A DNA stretch of 64,000 nt from Alphaproteobacteria bacterium (GTDB lineage: Bacteria; Pseudomonadota; Alphaproteobacteria; Micavibrionales; Micavibrionaceae): NCBI GenBank assembly GCA_023384135.1, contig JAHDXS010000001.1:310001-374000 (forward strand), in the 5' to 3' direction. Of this stretch, positions 1-10,252 are shown piece after piece. Both the position numbers and the translations under genes were made by a program. Every line of letters starts with the position of its first letter. Within the stretch, counting starts at the first letter, position 1. The notes under the pieces are model-generated. The model was not told the origin of the DNA and did not search any database. It was given only the letters and a program-made list of their open reading frames with translations.

Positions 1-99
1 ATCATCAACATTACGTCCGTGGCAACAGTCGGAGCGCAGATCTTCGATGACGCAATGGTCGATCACGTAACACACCGTCTGGTCCGGTCGGTCTCATAA
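1..99 (+). CDS. C-terminal end of an unidentified protein (partial)
   Basis: The window opens inside a reading frame that runs 32 codons in frame 1 to a TAA at 97-99. The visible tail includes IFDDAMVDHVTHRLVRS and carries no motif I can assign. A strong hairpin terminator follows 11 bases later, which supports a genuine gene end. The start lies outside the window, so neither length nor family can be judged. Confidence 0.5.
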   Translation: MINITSVATVGAQIFDDAMVDHVTHRLVRSVS

Positions 100-110
100 A
101 TCATATGGCT

Positions 111-142
111 GCCGGAGTTTTAAACTCCGGCCCCTCTTTTCT
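111..142 (+). terminator. Rho-independent terminator after the first partial gene
   Basis: GCCGGAGTTT (111-120) and AAACTCCGGC (122-131) form a perfect 10-base inverted repeat, followed by a pyrimidine-rich tract with TTTT. It separates the partial gene at the window edge from mgtE. Confidence 0.75.
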
Positions 143-227
143 TGCTGTGGCGTGAACCCGCCGAGTGCTATATAAATTTGACTATGGGCGGGCCTAGGCC
201 TGATACCCGATGCAAGGGGCGGTAGCC

Positions 228-1640
228 ATGTCTGAAAGCGCACCGGAAAGCAAGGACATCCCGGCTGACAAAATTACGGCCAGAGACCCTGTGGACTACC
301 ACCTGACGGACGAAGACATCCGCGACGTGGTGGACGCCCTGCGCGCGCAGGATGCCGACACCCTGTTCACCGCCCTCGACGATCTCAGCAGCGCGGACAC
401 CGCCGAACTTCTCTCCAAGATCAAAGATGACGACCGCGAGGAGCTGCTGAGCAAATTCGGCGACATGCTCGATCCCGAGACGTTCGTTGAACTCGATAAG
501 GAAATCAGCCGGAACTCCCTCTCCGCCATGAGCGCCGCACAAGTCGCACAAATCATCTCTGAACTCGAAAGCGACGACGCGCTTCTTCTGATCGAACAAC
601 TCGATTCGGCCTTTCAGGCTGAAATTATGAAAAATCTCTCGGCAAAGATGCGGGTCGCTCTGGAAGAAGGCCTCAGCTTCCCCGAAGATAGCGCGGGCCG
701 CCTCATGAGCCGCGACGTCGTGGCCATACCTGAATTCTGGACTGTTGGGAAAACCATCGACTATATGCGCGCCGCCGCCGAGGGCCTCCCCGAGAGTTTC
801 TTCGACGTATTCATCATCGACCCGGCCTATCATGTGGTCGGCGAGGTTCCTTTAAGCCAGATCGTAAGAGCCAAACGCTCCGAGAAGGTCAAAAATCTTA
901 TTCAGCGTGAGGCGCACACGATCCCGGCCGACATGGATCAGGAACAGGTTGCCCACCTTTTTCGCCGTGAAAACATGGTCTCCGCCCCAGTCATCGACGC
1001 TGACGGGCGCCTTCTGGGGATGATCACGATTGACGATATCGTGGACGTCATCGACGAGGAGGCCGAAGAGGACATCCTGCGCCTCGCCGGGGTCGGGCAG
1101 CAAGGCGACCTTTACAACGCGGTTATTACAACGGCCGCCAACCGGTTTACATGGCTTTTTGTAAACCTCTGGACGGCTATTCTGGCTTCGGTCGTTATCT
1201 CCTTTTTTGATGCGACAATTGAGCAGGTTGTAGCGCTGGCCGTCCTCATGCCAATCGTCGCCTCGATGGGGGGCAATGCCGGAACACAGGCACTGGCTGT
1301 TGCTGTGCGCGCGATTGCCACCCGGGAACTGTCGGGAACGAACACATGGCGCGTCATCTGGAAGGAAACGCTGGTCGGCGCGGTCAACGGCGTTCTCTTC
1401 GCCGCTCTGGCAGGAATGGTCGCAGGTTTGTGGTTCTGGAACCCTGTACTCGGCCTTGTGATCGGCATGGCTATGATTATCAACCTCGTAGCCGCCGGAT
1501 TGTTTGGCGCAGGCATCCCTTTGTTCCTCGATAAAATCGGAAGCGACCCGGCGATTTCATCCTCCGTTCTGCTAACAACCGTCACCGATGTTGTTGGCTT
1601 CTTTGCCTTTTTAGGCCTGGCGGCCCTGTTTCTAATCTAA
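228..1640 (+). CDS. mgtE: Magnesium transporter MgtE
   Basis: This is an inner-membrane Mg2+ channel/transporter of the MgtE family, 470 residues. The order is an N-terminal helical superfold (about 1-130), two CBS domains (about 130-255, the second containing VSAPVIDADGRLLGMITIDD) and five C-terminal membrane helices. The pore motif GGNAGTQ is in the membrane part, and the last helix pair carries TTVTDVVG, where an Asp lines the Mg2+ site in characterised members. The N-terminal and CBS parts gate the pore by sensing cytosolic Mg2+ in the family. An in-frame ATG at 210 exists, but AAGGGG at 214-219 is placed for the ATG at 228. The gene appears monocistronic behind a terminator. Confidence 0.95.
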   Translation: MSESAPESKDIPADKITARDPVDYHLTDEDIRDVVDALRAQDADTLFTALDDLSSADTAELLSKIKDDDREELLSKFGDMLDPETFVELDKEISRNSLSAMSAAQVAQIISELESDDALLLIEQLDSAFQAEIMKNLSAKMRVALEEGLSFPEDSAGRLMSRDVVAIPEFWTVGKTIDYMRAAAEGLPESFFDVFIIDPAYHVVGEVPLSQIVRAKRSEKVKNLIQREAHTIPADMDQEQVAHLFRRENMVSAPVIDADGRLLGMITIDDIVDVIDEEAEEDILRLAGVGQQGDLYNAVITTAANRFTWLFVNLWTAILASVVISFFDATIEQVVALAVLMPIVASMGGNAGTQALAVAVRAIATRELSGTNTWRVIWKETLVGAVNGVLFAALAGMVAGLWFWNPVLGLVIGMAMIINLVAAGLFGAGIPLFLDKIGSDPAISSSVLLTTVTDVVGFFAFLGLAALFLI

Positions 1641-1708
1641 CAACTATCGTGCGGTTTGAAATTTTGAGGGAAATAGCCTATAAACGCTGAAAATTAAGTA
1701 CAAGAGTC

Positions 1709-2242
1709 ATGACAGCCGCAAAATTAGTAAAACCCAGCATAGAACACAAAAACAGCTATGTTGAAGCTCTCAAGGAGTTTCAGGCCGAAGGTCGGTATAC
1801 ATTCCTCAACATTAAACAGGTTGAGGAAAACTTCGAGGATTTCATTCAAAAAATCACGACAGGTAAAAAGAGTCTCCACAAGCCATACGCCGAATGGGTT
1901 GAGCCCGTGCCCGAAACAGTCCTATGGCTGGTAAAAGACAAAGAGTTTATAGGGACTCTAAACATCCGCCATCGCCTGAACTGGCATCTCGAAAAATGGG
2001 GCGGACACCTCAACTTCATCATACGGCCAAGCATGCGAAAAAAGGGGTTCGGAAAAAAGCTGATCCAGAAATCCATACCGTACCTGAACTATCTGGGCAT
2101 AGAACGTGCATTGGTCACCGTAGATCCTGAAGACAAAGCTTCAATTAAACTGATCGAATTCTGCGGCGGTAAGCTGCAGGACGTGACGCAGGCGACCGAC
2201 AAATTCCCGGCGCGCAGACGCTACTGGCTCGACTGTAGTTAA
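1709..2242 (+). CDS. GNAT-family N-acetyltransferase
   Basis: A 177-residue protein of the GNAT fold. The acetyl-CoA-binding motif A region is readable at about residues 100-125 as FIIRPSMRKKGFGKKLIQKS, with the R/K-x-x-G-x-G pattern supplied by RKKGFGK, followed by a motif-B-like segment ending in SIKLIEFCGGK. Substrate cannot be told from sequence; relatives acetylate small amines, antibiotics or protein N-termini. It stands alone between mgtE and the PBP1A gene, on the same strand. A GAGTC (GANTC) site sits directly before the start codon at 1704-1708. Confidence 0.85.
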   Translation: MTAAKLVKPSIEHKNSYVEALKEFQAEGRYTFLNIKQVEENFEDFIQKITTGKKSLHKPYAEWVEPVPETVLWLVKDKEFIGTLNIRHRLNWHLEKWGGHLNFIIRPSMRKKGFGKKLIQKSIPYLNYLGIERALVTVDPEDKASIKLIEFCGGKLQDVTQATDKFPARRRYWLDCS

Positions 2243-2289
2243 ACAAAAGTTTAGTTAACCCGAACTTCCCGCAATTCAACGGGCAAAAA

Positions 2290-4278
2290 ATGGCTAAAAA
2301 AAAGAAGAAGGGCGGCTCATCCGCGTCCAAAGGCAACAAATCCAAAAAGCGTGCAAAAAAGCAATCGCTCTCCGTTCGCATGTTTAAATGGCTGGTGGTA
2401 CTGGGACTATGGGCGGGGATTATCGGCGTATTCCTGATAGCATGGTTCGCCGCCGATTTACCCGAAATCACCCAAGCCTCGAAATTTCAACGGCGCCCGT
2501 CGATTACGATTCTGGCGTCCGACGGCTCCCAGATCGCCCGCTATGGCGAAACGAAGGGGCGGACCGTGGTGATCTCTGACCTGCCCACAAACCTGATCAA
2601 CGCGGTTCTGGCGACAGAAGACCGCCGCTTTTACCAACACCCCGGAATCGACGCCTTCGGCATAGCCCGCGCCGTGATGGTGAACGCCAGTAAGGGCCGC
2701 CTGGTACAGGGCGGTTCGACGATCACCCAGCAGCTCGCGAAAAATCTCTTCCTAAGTTACGACCGCACCCTCAAACGCAAGGTTCAGGAAGCCATGCTCG
2801 CCGTCTGGCTGGAATGGCACCTGACGAAAGACGAAATCCTGAGCGCTTACCTTAACCGGGTGTATCTCGGCTCCGGCCTCTATGGCGTGGATGCCGCCGC
2901 CGAAATTTACTTCGGCAAAGACGTGGAAAAACTCTCCCTTCGCGAATGCGCGATTATTGCGGGCCTTCTCAAGGCTCCCTCACGCTATTCGCCGCTGGCC
3001 AACCCTGAATTGGCACTCGAACGCTCCGATGTCGTGCTAAGCGCGATGGTAGAAGCGGGATATATCGCCGAACATGAGGCCAAGGAATCCCCCCGGACTC
3101 TGCCGAAGCCCGCCGGGAAATCGGCGGTTTCGAAAGAGGCCGGCTACTTCGCAGACTGGGTACTGGGCAATCTCGACGATCTGATCGGAACGCCCGGGAT
3201 GGATTTGATCGTTGAAACCACCCTGTCCCCGAAAATTCAAAGCAAGGCCGAGGAATCGCTCGCCGCGCAACTCAGGGAAAAAGGCTCAAAACTCTCGGCG
3301 TCTCAGGGGGCCGTGCTCGTCATGCGCCCCGACGGTGCGATCGTGGCGATGGTCGGCGGCAAGGACAGGACCGGCAGCGAATTCAACCGCGCCACACAGG
3401 CTCTTCGCCCCCCCGGCTCGTCCTTCAAGCCGATAGTCTACCTCACCGCGCTCGAACAAGGCTGGAAACCCGGCAGCACGATCCTCGACGCGCCCATCAC
3501 CCAAGGAAAATACAAGCCGGCCAATTTCGCCGGCAAATATTACGGCGAAACGAGTCTGGAACAGGCTCTGGCCTATTCCATGAACACCGCCGCCGTGCGT
3601 CTGATGAAAGAGGTCGGCGTCGCCTCCGTAATCAACAACGCACGCCAGATGGGCATCACTTCAAAACTGGAGCCAGACCTCAGCTTGGCTCTCGGCAGCT
3701 CAGGCGTCTCCATGCTCGATATGACCACCGCTTACGCCACGCTGGCCAATGGCGGATTCGGCGTGACACCTTACGCGATCGAAGTGATTAAGGATACGCA
3801 GGGCCGGGTTCTGTATAAACGAAAGCCCCAGGCACCCGTAGCGGTGATAGACCATCGCGCCGCCCAAAACGTGAGCCGGATGATGGAGCGCGTCCTGATC
3901 GACGGGACCGCCCACCGTATCAAGATTCCATTTCCCGCCTCTGCAAAAACAGGAACATCGCAGGATTATCGCGACGCATGGTTCATCGGTTTTACCACCG
4001 AAATGGTTGTAGCGGTGTGGCTGGGAAATGACGATAACAGCCCCATGGACAAAACAACCGGCGCAGGCCCACCGGGTGAAATCTGGCGCGATGTCATGCT
4101 GTCCGGGCGCAACCTCTTTACACCCATAAGATACGGCGGATCGCCAAATGAAAGTGAAGGCCGCGGTAATAACGACGGTTTCAGCGGTATGCTGGGACGG
4201 CTCCTGAATACTGAAGGCGACGGCAAGCTCAAGCCTAAACAGCGTGACTCCCGCGATTTCTCCCATCTTAACGATTAG
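2290..4278 (+). CDS. mrcA: Bifunctional penicillin-binding protein 1A
   Basis: Class A PBP, 662 residues, building peptidoglycan in the periplasm. A very Lys-rich cytoplasmic start (through residue 25) precedes one membrane anchor (about 33-55). The glycosyltransferase 51 domain follows, with the catalytic Glu at residue 110 in [12 protein letters not shown] and the signature [13 protein letters not shown]. The transpeptidase domain has its nucleophile S377 in GSSFKP (SxxK), SMN as SxN, and KTGTS as the KTG triad. The family adds chain elongation and 4-3 crosslinking. The stop codon overlaps the stop of the convergent rnhA by 4 bases. A poly-A8 tract lies in codons 2-5. Confidence 0.95.
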   Translation: MAKKKKKGGSSASKGNKSKKRAKKQSLSVRMFKWLVVLGLWAGIIGVFLIAWFAADLPEITQASKFQRRPSITILASDGSQIARYGETKGRTVVISDLPTNLINAVLATEDRRFYQHPGIDAFGIARAVMVNASKGRLVQGGSTITQQLAKNLFLSYDRTLKRKVQEAMLAVWLEWHLTKDEILSAYLNRVYLGSGLYGVDAAAEIYFGKDVEKLSLRECAIIAGLLKAPSRYSPLANPELALERSDVVLSAMVEAGYIAEHEAKESPRTLPKPAGKSAVSKEAGYFADWVLGNLDDLIGTPGMDLIVETTLSPKIQSKAEESLAAQLREKGSKLSASQGAVLVMRPDGAIVAMVGGKDRTGSEFNRATQALRPPGSSFKPIVYLTALEQGWKPGSTILDAPITQGKYKPANFAGKYYGETSLEQALAYSMNTAAVRLMKEVGVASVINNARQMGITSKLEPDLSLALGSSGVSMLDMTTAYATLANGGFGVTPYAIEVIKDTQGRVLYKRKPQAPVAVIDHRAAQNVSRMMERVLIDGTAHRIKIPFPASAKTGTSQDYRDAWFIGFTTEMVVAVWLGNDDNSPMDKTTGAGPPGEIWRDVMLSGRNLFTPIRYGGSPNESEGRGNNDGFSGMLGRLLNTEGDGKLKPKQRDSRDFSHLND

Positions 4279-4715
4279 GCTCTGGGAATGGCCGCCCGTG
4301 CCAGCGCGTCCGCCCGTTCATTCTCCGGGTGCCCGTCATGCCCGCGCACCCAATGAAAGGAGACGTCATGCTGCCCGACCAAGGCATCAATCTCCATCCA
4401 GAGATCCTGATTTTTGACAGGCTTTTTGGAGGCTGTCTTCCAGCCTTTCGCCTTCCAGCCCTTGAGCCAGTCCTCAATGCCTTGCTTCACATACTGGCTG
4501 TCCGTATAAAGCTCAACCCGCGACCGTTTTTTGAGTGCGCGCAGCGCCTCTATCACGGCCAGCATCTCCATCCGGTTGTTGGTCGTGTCCGCCGCGCCGC
4601 CGCTCAATTCCCTCTCATGGCCGTTATAGCGCAGGATCGCACCCCATCCGCCCGGCCCCGGATTACCACTGCATGCGCCGTCTGTATAAATCTCGACGAT
4701 CCCCGGCTTAGACAC
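4275..4715 (-). CDS. rnhA: Ribonuclease HI
   Basis: Degrades the RNA strand of RNA-DNA hybrids in the cytoplasm. From a GTG start at 4715 the protein is 146 residues, close to E. coli RNase HI. All catalytic residues are present two positions later than in E. coli: D12 ([14 protein letters not shown]), E50 (RMEM), D72 (YTDSQYV), H126 and D136. The GTG start overlaps the end of thrB by 8 bases, indicating translational coupling. Longer in-frame starts exist upstream but would only read thrB out of frame. ispH-thrB-rnhA order is common in alphaproteobacteria. Confidence 0.95.
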   Translation of the reverse strand: MSKPGIVEIYTDGACSGNPGPGGWGAILRYNGHERELSGGAADTTNNRMEMLAVIEALRALKKRSRVELYTDSQYVKQGIEDWLKGWKAKGWKTASKKPVKNQDLWMEIDALVGQHDVSFHWVRGHDGHPENERADALARAAIPRA

Positions 4716-5676
4716 GCGGCAGCCCCTGCCGCTTGTGGAACAGGAGCTTCTTGAGATACTCGCCCGGATCGTGCGGCACCATAAGCGTTGAGGCATCATG
4801 CTCCAGATATTCCTCAAGCCTCGAAAGAAGAATCCGCAACGCTGCGCCCCGGCAGAACAACGGCAAAAACTCCGCTTCGAGGGCATTCAGGGGGCGAACC
4901 GACTGATAAGCCTGCATGAAGGCGCGGTAACGTTCCGGTGAAAACGTATGGTCGGGCGCGAAGCACCACGCATTGATCGAAATCGCAAGGTCATAGGCGT
5001 AAAAATCCGTGCAGGAAAAATAAAAATCGATGACCGCGCTCATCTCACCGTCGATGAAAAACACATTGTCGGGAAAAGCGTCGGCATGCACCGTACCCAC
5101 CGGGACACGGCCATCTTGCCCCGGCCATGCCGCCAATAACTCCGCCAGTTCCTCGGCAATAATCGTACGCAACCCCGCATGAAACCCGTCCGCGCCGTTT
5201 GCCGTCTTGTTGGCAAGCGTTTGCCATTTATCGGGGCCCATCGAATTTTTGCGGGTTATGGTGAACCCTTCGGCAGCGAGGTGCATGCGCGCCAAGCCCG
5301 CGCCGAACGATCCGCAATGCGCAGCCGTCAGTTGAGCTTTGGGAATATCCTTGCCCTCAAGAAAATTTAGGAAAACGGCGGGTCGCCCGGCCAACCGTCC
5401 GATATTCCGTCCGGCCCGGTCGGGTAAGGCGCGCGGGGTTTGAATACCCGCGCGCGAAAGATGATCTGAAAAAGCGAAAAAGAACGGCAAATCGGCCTCG
5501 TTCACCCGCCGTTCCTCGAATATCGTCAGGATAATACGCCCCCGGTCGGTAAAGACATGATAGTTCGTATTGCTGACGCCCTGCGCGATCCCCTCGAAGG
5601 AGACAAGCGTCCCCAGATCGTATAACCCCAGAAAGTCAGAGAGCTGCTCGGCGGTGATATGCGTATAGACGGCCAT
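4708..5676 (-). CDS. thrB: Homoserine kinase (APH-type ThrB)
   Basis: Phosphorylates L-homoserine in threonine biosynthesis. It is 322 residues and belongs to the aminoglycoside-phosphotransferase-like ThrB class, not the GHMP class of E. coli. N-terminal lobe: [15 protein letters not shown]. Catalytic loop: [13 protein letters not shown], with the metal-binding Asp in VIDFYFSC. The start at 5676 gives the usual ThrB N-terminus ([16 protein letters not shown]). Downstream rnhA overlaps its last codons; ispH lies 35 bases upstream, so the three probably form one transcript. Confidence 0.93.
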   Translation of the reverse strand: MAVYTHITAEQLSDFLGLYDLGTLVSFEGIAQGVSNTNYHVFTDRGRIILTIFEERRVNEADLPFFFAFSDHLSRAGIQTPRALPDRAGRNIGRLAGRPAVFLNFLEGKDIPKAQLTAAHCGSFGAGLARMHLAAEGFTITRKNSMGPDKWQTLANKTANGADGFHAGLRTIIAEELAELLAAWPGQDGRVPVGTVHADAFPDNVFFIDGEMSAVIDFYFSCTDFYAYDLAISINAWCFAPDHTFSPERYRAFMQAYQSVRPLNALEAEFLPLFCRGAALRILLSRLEEYLEHDASTLMVPHDPGEYLKKLLFHKRQGLPRV

Positions 5677-5711
5677 GCCCGAAAAATACCCAATTGTACA
5701 AAAAATGAAAC

Positions 5712-6662
5712 CTACGCCACGTTCAAAACTTTGGGAAGTTTGAAAGTAACGTTCTCTTCAGTCAGGACTGTTTCCTCAAGTGTTACCTCGTAACGGCTTC
5801 TCAACAGGGCTACGACTTCCTCGACCAGCCGCTCGGGGGCGGACGCCCCGGCGCTGAGGCCCAGCCGAGAAACCCCCTCAAGCCAGTCCCAGTCGATGTC
5901 AACAGCTCTCTGGATCAACATAGCCTTGGGGCAACCGCTTTGCCGCGCGACCTCAACCAGACGGTTGGAGTTTGAGGAGTTCGGTGCACCGATCACGATC
6001 ACGGCATCGCTCATCGCCGCAATCTCCTTCATCGCCGCTTGCCGGTTCGTCGTGGCATAGCAGATATCCTCCTTGCGCGGCCCCTTGATGCCCGGAAACC
6101 GCGCCTGCAACGTGGCTACGATGGCCGCCGTATCGTCAACCGACAGCGTGGTCTGTGTACAATAGGCAAGATGCCCCTGATCCTTGACCGCAATTTTTTC
6201 AACGTCTTCAAGCGTTTCAACCAGAATCACAGCGCCCTCGGGCAGCTGCCCCATAGTACCGATCACCTCTGGGTGCCCGGCATGACCGATTAGAATCACC
6301 TGATCCCCGTCCTGATGATGCCGCTCCGCTTCACGGTGAACTTTGCTCACCAGTGGACAGGTCGCATCGATATAAAACATCTCCCGCTTTTTCGCGTTTT
6401 CAGGCACGGACTTGGGTACTCCGTGCGCTGAAAAGATCACCGGCTGCCCGTCTTGCGGAATTTCGTCCAGTTCCTCAACGAAAACAGCCCCTTTTTCCTT
6501 AAGAGAGTCAACGACATAGCGGTTGTGAACAATCTCGTGCCGTACATAAACCGGCGCGCCGTACTTTTGAAGCGCGAGTTCAACGATTTGGATCGCCCGG
6601 TCAACCCCCGCGCAAAACCCGCGCGGAGCCGCCAAAATCACTGTGAGGTTTCTATTTCCCAT
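5712..6662 (-). CDS. ispH: 4-hydroxy-3-methylbut-2-enyl diphosphate reductase
   Basis: The last enzyme of the MEP pathway, reducing HMBPP to IPP and DMAPP with a [4Fe-4S] cluster. Starting at the ATG at 6662 it has 316 residues. The three cluster cysteines are in PRGFCAGV (C17), [10 protein letters not shown] and [12 protein letters not shown]; the substrate-binding [12 protein letters not shown] and TQTTLS segments are intact. A GTG six codons upstream (6680) is an alternative start; neither has a strong Shine-Dalgarno. ispA and dxs of the same isoprenoid pathway are 3-6 kb away on the other strand. Confidence 0.94.
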   Translation of the reverse strand: MGNRNLTVILAAPRGFCAGVDRAIQIVELALQKYGAPVYVRHEIVHNRYVVDSLKEKGAVFVEELDEIPQDGQPVIFSAHGVPKSVPENAKKREMFYIDATCPLVSKVHREAERHHQDGDQVILIGHAGHPEVIGTMGQLPEGAVILVETLEDVEKIAVKDQGHLAYCTQTTLSVDDTAAIVATLQARFPGIKGPRKEDICYATTNRQAAMKEIAAMSDAVIVIGAPNSSNSNRLVEVARQSGCPKAMLIQRAVDIDWDWLEGVSRLGLSAGASAPERLVEEVVALLRSRYEVTLEETVLTEENVTFKLPKVLNVA

Positions 6663-6788
6663 ATAATCACCAAGACGCACTGCATACCCGTTATCTGTAT
6701 AGGGAATTTCATTTCATTTATCCACACCCTTGCGCACCGCAGCGTGCTTTCGTACTCTGATGTATGATAATTCACGCGTCGGCTGTTT

Positions 6789-7586
6789 ATGAAAAAGTAC
6801 ATCAATAACTTCCAGCGGCTTTTGCTCACCCTCCTTGCGCTCCTGACTCTTCCCGGCTGCGCCGAGACGGTGGACGGTATGGTGGACGATGTAAACCGCG
6901 GGCTTGAGGTTGGCCGTGCCGAGGCCCGAGGCCTCAAGGGGTCCGACCGTCTGCTCACCGATTCCTGCCCGTCCATCCAGATCGTGGACGATCTCGGCTC
7001 CCTGTCGGATTTTACCGACGAACATAGAATGATTCTGGAAAACATGCTGGTTGAAATGAAAATCCAGAAGGGTAAAAGCGGCTGCGAATTAGCGAACAGC
7101 AGCGCAACCGTTGATATGACTCTGAAATTCATCGGGACCCTTGGACCCAAGGCCCGCCAAAAACCCTCGGATAAGCCCTTCATGACCTACCCGTTCTTTG
7201 TCGCCGTAACCGGCCCGAACGGCAAGATCATGGCGAAGGAAGTTTTCGCCGTCTCCATGGGCTTCGAACCCGGAGAAACAACAAGGACCCACATGGAATA
7301 CCTGCGGCAGATCATTCCGATCAAGGGGCCAGATGTGGCCTTCCAGTATCAGGTTCTGGTCGGCTTCCAGCTCTCCCCGGAACAACTGGCCTATAACCGC
7401 AGGGCCTTGGCGCCGGGACAGGTCCCCATACCCAAGCGCAAGCCGCGCGTGACCTTCGTAACCATCGAGGAACCCGCAGCTACGCCCGCACAGTCGGCGG
7501 AGGACAGGCTGATCGAGCATACCGCCGCCAACAATCCGGGCGCCTCGGGGCCGCCTCTGGCCGTGATGAGGGAACCCCTTCCATGA
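6789..7586 (+). CDS. Putative outer-membrane lipoprotein of unknown function
   Basis: 265 residues with a type II signal peptide: basic [10 protein letters not shown], a hydrophobic stretch, then the lipobox LPGC with the lipidated Cys at 24. The mature part is soluble-looking, with two further Cys (in DSCPS and SGCEL) that could pair, and a Pro/Arg-rich segment near 215-225 ([12 protein letters not shown]) before an Ala-rich tail. I do not recognise a domain. Its stop overlaps the gmhA start by ATGA, so the two are translationally coupled, which hints at an envelope role tied to lipopolysaccharide sugar supply. Confidence 0.8.
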   Translation: MKKYINNFQRLLLTLLALLTLPGCAETVDGMVDDVNRGLEVGRAEARGLKGSDRLLTDSCPSIQIVDDLGSLSDFTDEHRMILENMLVEMKIQKGKSGCELANSSATVDMTLKFIGTLGPKARQKPSDKPFMTYPFFVAVTGPNGKIMAKEVFAVSMGFEPGETTRTHMEYLRQIIPIKGPDVAFQYQVLVGFQLSPEQLAYNRRALAPGQVPIPKRKPRVTFVTIEEPAATPAQSAEDRLIEHTAANNPGASGPPLAVMREPLP

Positions 7587-8203
7587 AGCCTCCGGCAAAA
7601 CGCGCGGACAGCGCCTCCACGACCTTCGATCTGGATTCGTACTGGTCCACCGAGCGGCATGACCACCTCGCTATCGCTGCAAAAACATTCGACAGTCTGA
7701 AAGATGATTTCTCGGCGCTGGTGGATTCCTGCGCCCGAAGCTTGGCTTCCGGCGGAAAACTGCTCTTCTTCGGCAACGGCGGCAGCGCGGCGGACGCGCA
7801 GCACCTCGCAACCGAACTCACCGTGCGCTTCATAAAAGACCGCGCCCCCCTAGCGGCCATCGCCCTGACGACAGACACCTCCTCGCTCACCGCTATCGGC
7901 AACGATTTCGGCTTCGATTATTTGTTCTCTCGGCAGATTGACGCGCTCGGCTCGGCCGGCGACGTAGCCATCGGCATCAGCACATCAGGCAATAGCCCCA
8001 ACGTCCTCAACGGCCTTCATGCCGCCCGTGCAAAAAACCTGATCACCGTCGGCCTTTCTGGCCGTGAGGGTGGCAAAATGCGCGAATATTGCGATATCCT
8101 ACTCGTAGTTCCATCAGAAACCACAGCCCGAATTCAGGAAATGCACATCACGATCGGCCACATGCTGTGCGGTGCGCTGGAACAAAAGCTTGGGCTCGCC
8201 TGA
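7583..8203 (+). CDS. gmhA: Sedoheptulose-7-phosphate isomerase (SIS domain)
   Basis: Converts sedoheptulose 7-phosphate to glycero-manno-heptose 7-phosphate, the first step of ADP-heptose synthesis for LPS core. The 206-residue protein is a single SIS domain with the phosphate-binding [13 protein letters not shown], the [11 protein letters not shown] loop, and a C-terminal [17 protein letters not shown] segment carrying the active-site Glu/His region of GmhA. An N-terminal extension of about 15 residues is not seen in E. coli. It starts inside the stop of the upstream lipoprotein (ATGA). Other heptose genes are not in the window. Confidence 0.9.
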   Translation: MKPPAKRADSASTTFDLDSYWSTERHDHLAIAAKTFDSLKDDFSALVDSCARSLASGGKLLFFGNGGSAADAQHLATELTVRFIKDRAPLAAIALTTDTSSLTAIGNDFGFDYLFSRQIDALGSAGDVAIGISTSGNSPNVLNGLHAARAKNLITVGLSGREGGKMREYCDILLVVPSETTARIQEMHITIGHMLCGALEQKLGLA

Positions 8204-8205
8204 GC

Positions 8206-8961
8206 TTACCGGACCTGAAGAAACCGCACTTCCGTCGCCTCAAGTACGGCGGCAGTTAGAGGTCCACCCTTGAACAGCCCGGTATCGACCCCGATGCGGT
8301 GAGGTCGGATCACAGGATCCTTGGAAATGCTGTGGCCATGCACGATCTTCTTGGGCAGCGGTTTATAATCCGCCTCCTCATGCCACGACAAAAAGGGCTG
8401 CCGGATACCGATCAGCTCCCATAAATCCTGCTCCTTCAGGCTCTTGCGTGGGTTCACCCCGGCATGCGCGAAGAAATACCCGCCGATCTCAAGCGCCATA
8501 GGCATGTTAATCAGAAAATTCCAATGGCTCTCAGGAACATGAGAATTAAGAAAGTCCCGCGCCTCCTCAAGGTCGTCCCGCACAGGCGGATAGGTTTTGA
8601 ACCCGTAGCCGTAGCTCTGAATCGTCTCAATCCCGCCCCACTGCAGCCATTCCATGGTTTCCGCAAGGTCAGGCTCGTTCATAAAGCGGATCATGTAATG
8701 CTCATGATTGCCCAAAAGAAATGAACGGTAGACCCCGTCCTCTCTGGCCTTCAATTCAATAAGACGCTCAAGGATATGCGCGCTGTGAGGGCCGCGATCG
8801 ATATAATCACCCAGATAGACGATATGTGCCGTGAGATCGTGGGCAAAACGCATGTCCCGCTCGATCTCGTCGTGCATGCGCTCTAGCGTTTCAAGGTGAC
8901 CGTGGACATCACCGATCGCGTATACCCGGAATCCTTCCGGTATTGTGAACCGATTGTTCAT
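8206..8961 (-). CDS. Calcineurin-like serine/threonine phosphatase
   Basis: A 251-residue metallophosphoesterase of the PPP type. The three signature blocks are GDVHGH (D18, H20), GDYIDRGP and GNHEHY, with later metal ligands in HAGVNP and VHGHSI. Bacterial relatives (PrpA/PphA-like, ApaH-related) remove phosphate from proteins or hydrolyse dinucleoside polyphosphates; the substrate cannot be read here. It is convergent with gmhA, with only two bases between stops. Confidence 0.88.
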   Translation of the reverse strand: MNNRFTIPEGFRVYAIGDVHGHLETLERMHDEIERDMRFAHDLTAHIVYLGDYIDRGPHSAHILERLIELKAREDGVYRSFLLGNHEHYMIRFMNEPDLAETMEWLQWGGIETIQSYGYGFKTYPPVRDDLEEARDFLNSHVPESHWNFLINMPMALEIGGYFFAHAGVNPRKSLKEQDLWELIGIRQPFLSWHEEADYKPLPKKIVHGHSISKDPVIRPHRIGVDTGLFKGGPLTAAVLEATEVRFLQVR

Positions 8962-9073
8962 AATCCCATAATAAAAGACAATTTTATGTCCGCAAAGCTT
9001 TTAAAAGCTTGAGCTAACAACCGCCTTATCATAAACTTCGTCTTCATTTGAACTGTCTATGGATTGTTTTAGT

Positions 9074-9319
9074 ATGTCGCGACAACGCCCCGTTGAATCG
9101 CTCTCGTTCGAAGAGGCGCTGGTCGAGCTGGAATCGATCGTAAAGACCCTTGAAACCGGACAAGCCCCTCTCGAAGAATCGATTTCCTCCTACGAACGTG
9201 GTACGCTTCTTAAACACCATTGTGAGGCGAAGCTTCGGGCCGCTCAGGCGAAGATTGAAAAAATTACGGTCCGGGATGACGGTTCGGTTTCCACGCAACC
9301 CCTAGATCCGGAAGAATAA
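9074..9319 (+). CDS. xseB: Exodeoxyribonuclease VII small subunit
   Basis: 81 residues, matching the small helical-hairpin family that binds XseA to make exonuclease VII. Readable family pattern: SFEEALVELESIVKTLETG, then PLEESISSYERG and a helix ending in KLRAAQAKIEKI. The ATG at 9074 gives the usual N-terminus; another ATG at 9059 would add five residues, and neither has a clear ribosome binding site. It lies four bases before ispA, the standard xseB-ispA-dxs arrangement. xseA is not in this window. Confidence 0.92.
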   Translation: MSRQRPVESLSFEEALVELESIVKTLETGQAPLEESISSYERGTLLKHHCEAKLRAAQAKIEKITVRDDGSVSTQPLDPEE

Positions 9320-9323
9320 AGAT

Positions 9324-10235
9324 ATGGCCCCCTCTCCTCGCGAAGCGGACCCGGAACTTCAAATTGAAATGAACATAGTCGCCGACGCGATCGAAAAAAC
9401 GATCGGCCACCTTCTGCCCGAAACAGAACTTGCAGAAAACCGCTTGTTTTTAGCGATGCGCCACGGAACGCTAGGCGGCGGTAAACGCCTTCGCCCGTTC
9501 CTGACCATGCATGCCGCCAACCTGTTCGGTGTCGATCCTCTGCGCACGCGCCGTGTGGCGGCGGCAGTCGAGTTCGTGCACTGCTACTCCCTTATTCACG
9601 ACGACCTGCCCGCAATGGACGATGCTCGTCTTCGCCGCGGCAAGCCTACGGTTCATATTCAGTTTGACGAAGCCACGGCCATTCTTGCTGGCGATGCCCT
9701 GTTGACCCTGGCTTTTGAGATTTTAAGCGAATCCGATACGCACGAAGATCCGCGCGTACGCTGTGAACTGATCCGTTCGCTTGCAAAGGCCTCAGGTGGG
9801 CATGGAATGGCCGGAGGACAGATGCTTGACCTGATCGGCGAAACGGAGGAATTTGACCTCGGTACAATCTCAAGGCTCCAGCGCATGAAGACCGGGAAAC
9901 TCATGGCCTTTGCCTGCGAAGCCGGAGCCATCCTGGGCAAGGGCAACGAGCCGCATCGCAAGGCGCTATGTAACTACGCATTCGACCTCGGTTTGGCCTT
10001 TCAGGTCACAGACGATATCCTCGATGTAGAAGCCGATCCTCAGGATACCGGAAAAGATACCGGCAAGGATTCGCAGGCGGGCAAATCCACCTTCGTCTCC
10101 ACCATGGGTAAGGAACAGGCCAAGAACCGCGCCGAAATGCTGGTAGAGCAAGCCATCAGCCACCTGAAGATCTTCAACGGACGCGCCGAAATGCTCCAAC
10201 GGCTGGCCTACTACGTTTTGGAACGCCGGGCCTGA
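9324..10235 (+). CDS. ispA: Farnesyl diphosphate synthase
   Basis: A short-chain trans-prenyltransferase that condenses IPP with DMAPP and GPP to FPP. It is 303 residues. The first Asp-rich motif is DDLPAMDD, followed by ARLRRGKPTVH; the second is DDILD in FQVTDDILDVEAD. GGGKRLRPFL provides the IPP-binding Lys/Arg. DTGKDTGKDSQAGKSTF carries the flexible loop, with an unusual immediate repeat of DTGK. It is in an operon with xseB and, after two small genes, dxs. Confidence 0.94.
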   Translation: MAPSPREADPELQIEMNIVADAIEKTIGHLLPETELAENRLFLAMRHGTLGGGKRLRPFLTMHAANLFGVDPLRTRRVAAAVEFVHCYSLIHDDLPAMDDARLRRGKPTVHIQFDEATAILAGDALLTLAFEILSESDTHEDPRVRCELIRSLAKASGGHGMAGGQMLDLIGETEEFDLGTISRLQRMKTGKLMAFACEAGAILGKGNEPHRKALCNYAFDLGLAFQVTDDILDVEADPQDTGKDTGKDSQAGKSTFVSTMGKEQAKNRAEMLVEQAISHLKIFNGRAEMLQRLAYYVLERRA

Positions 10236-10252
10236 AGGCGCCATCTAAAGCC

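Noticed and set aside
2240..2275. TTAA-N7-TTTA and GTTAACC before the PBP1A gene
   Set aside because: Only partial CtrA match in AT-rich spacer; not enough to call a site.
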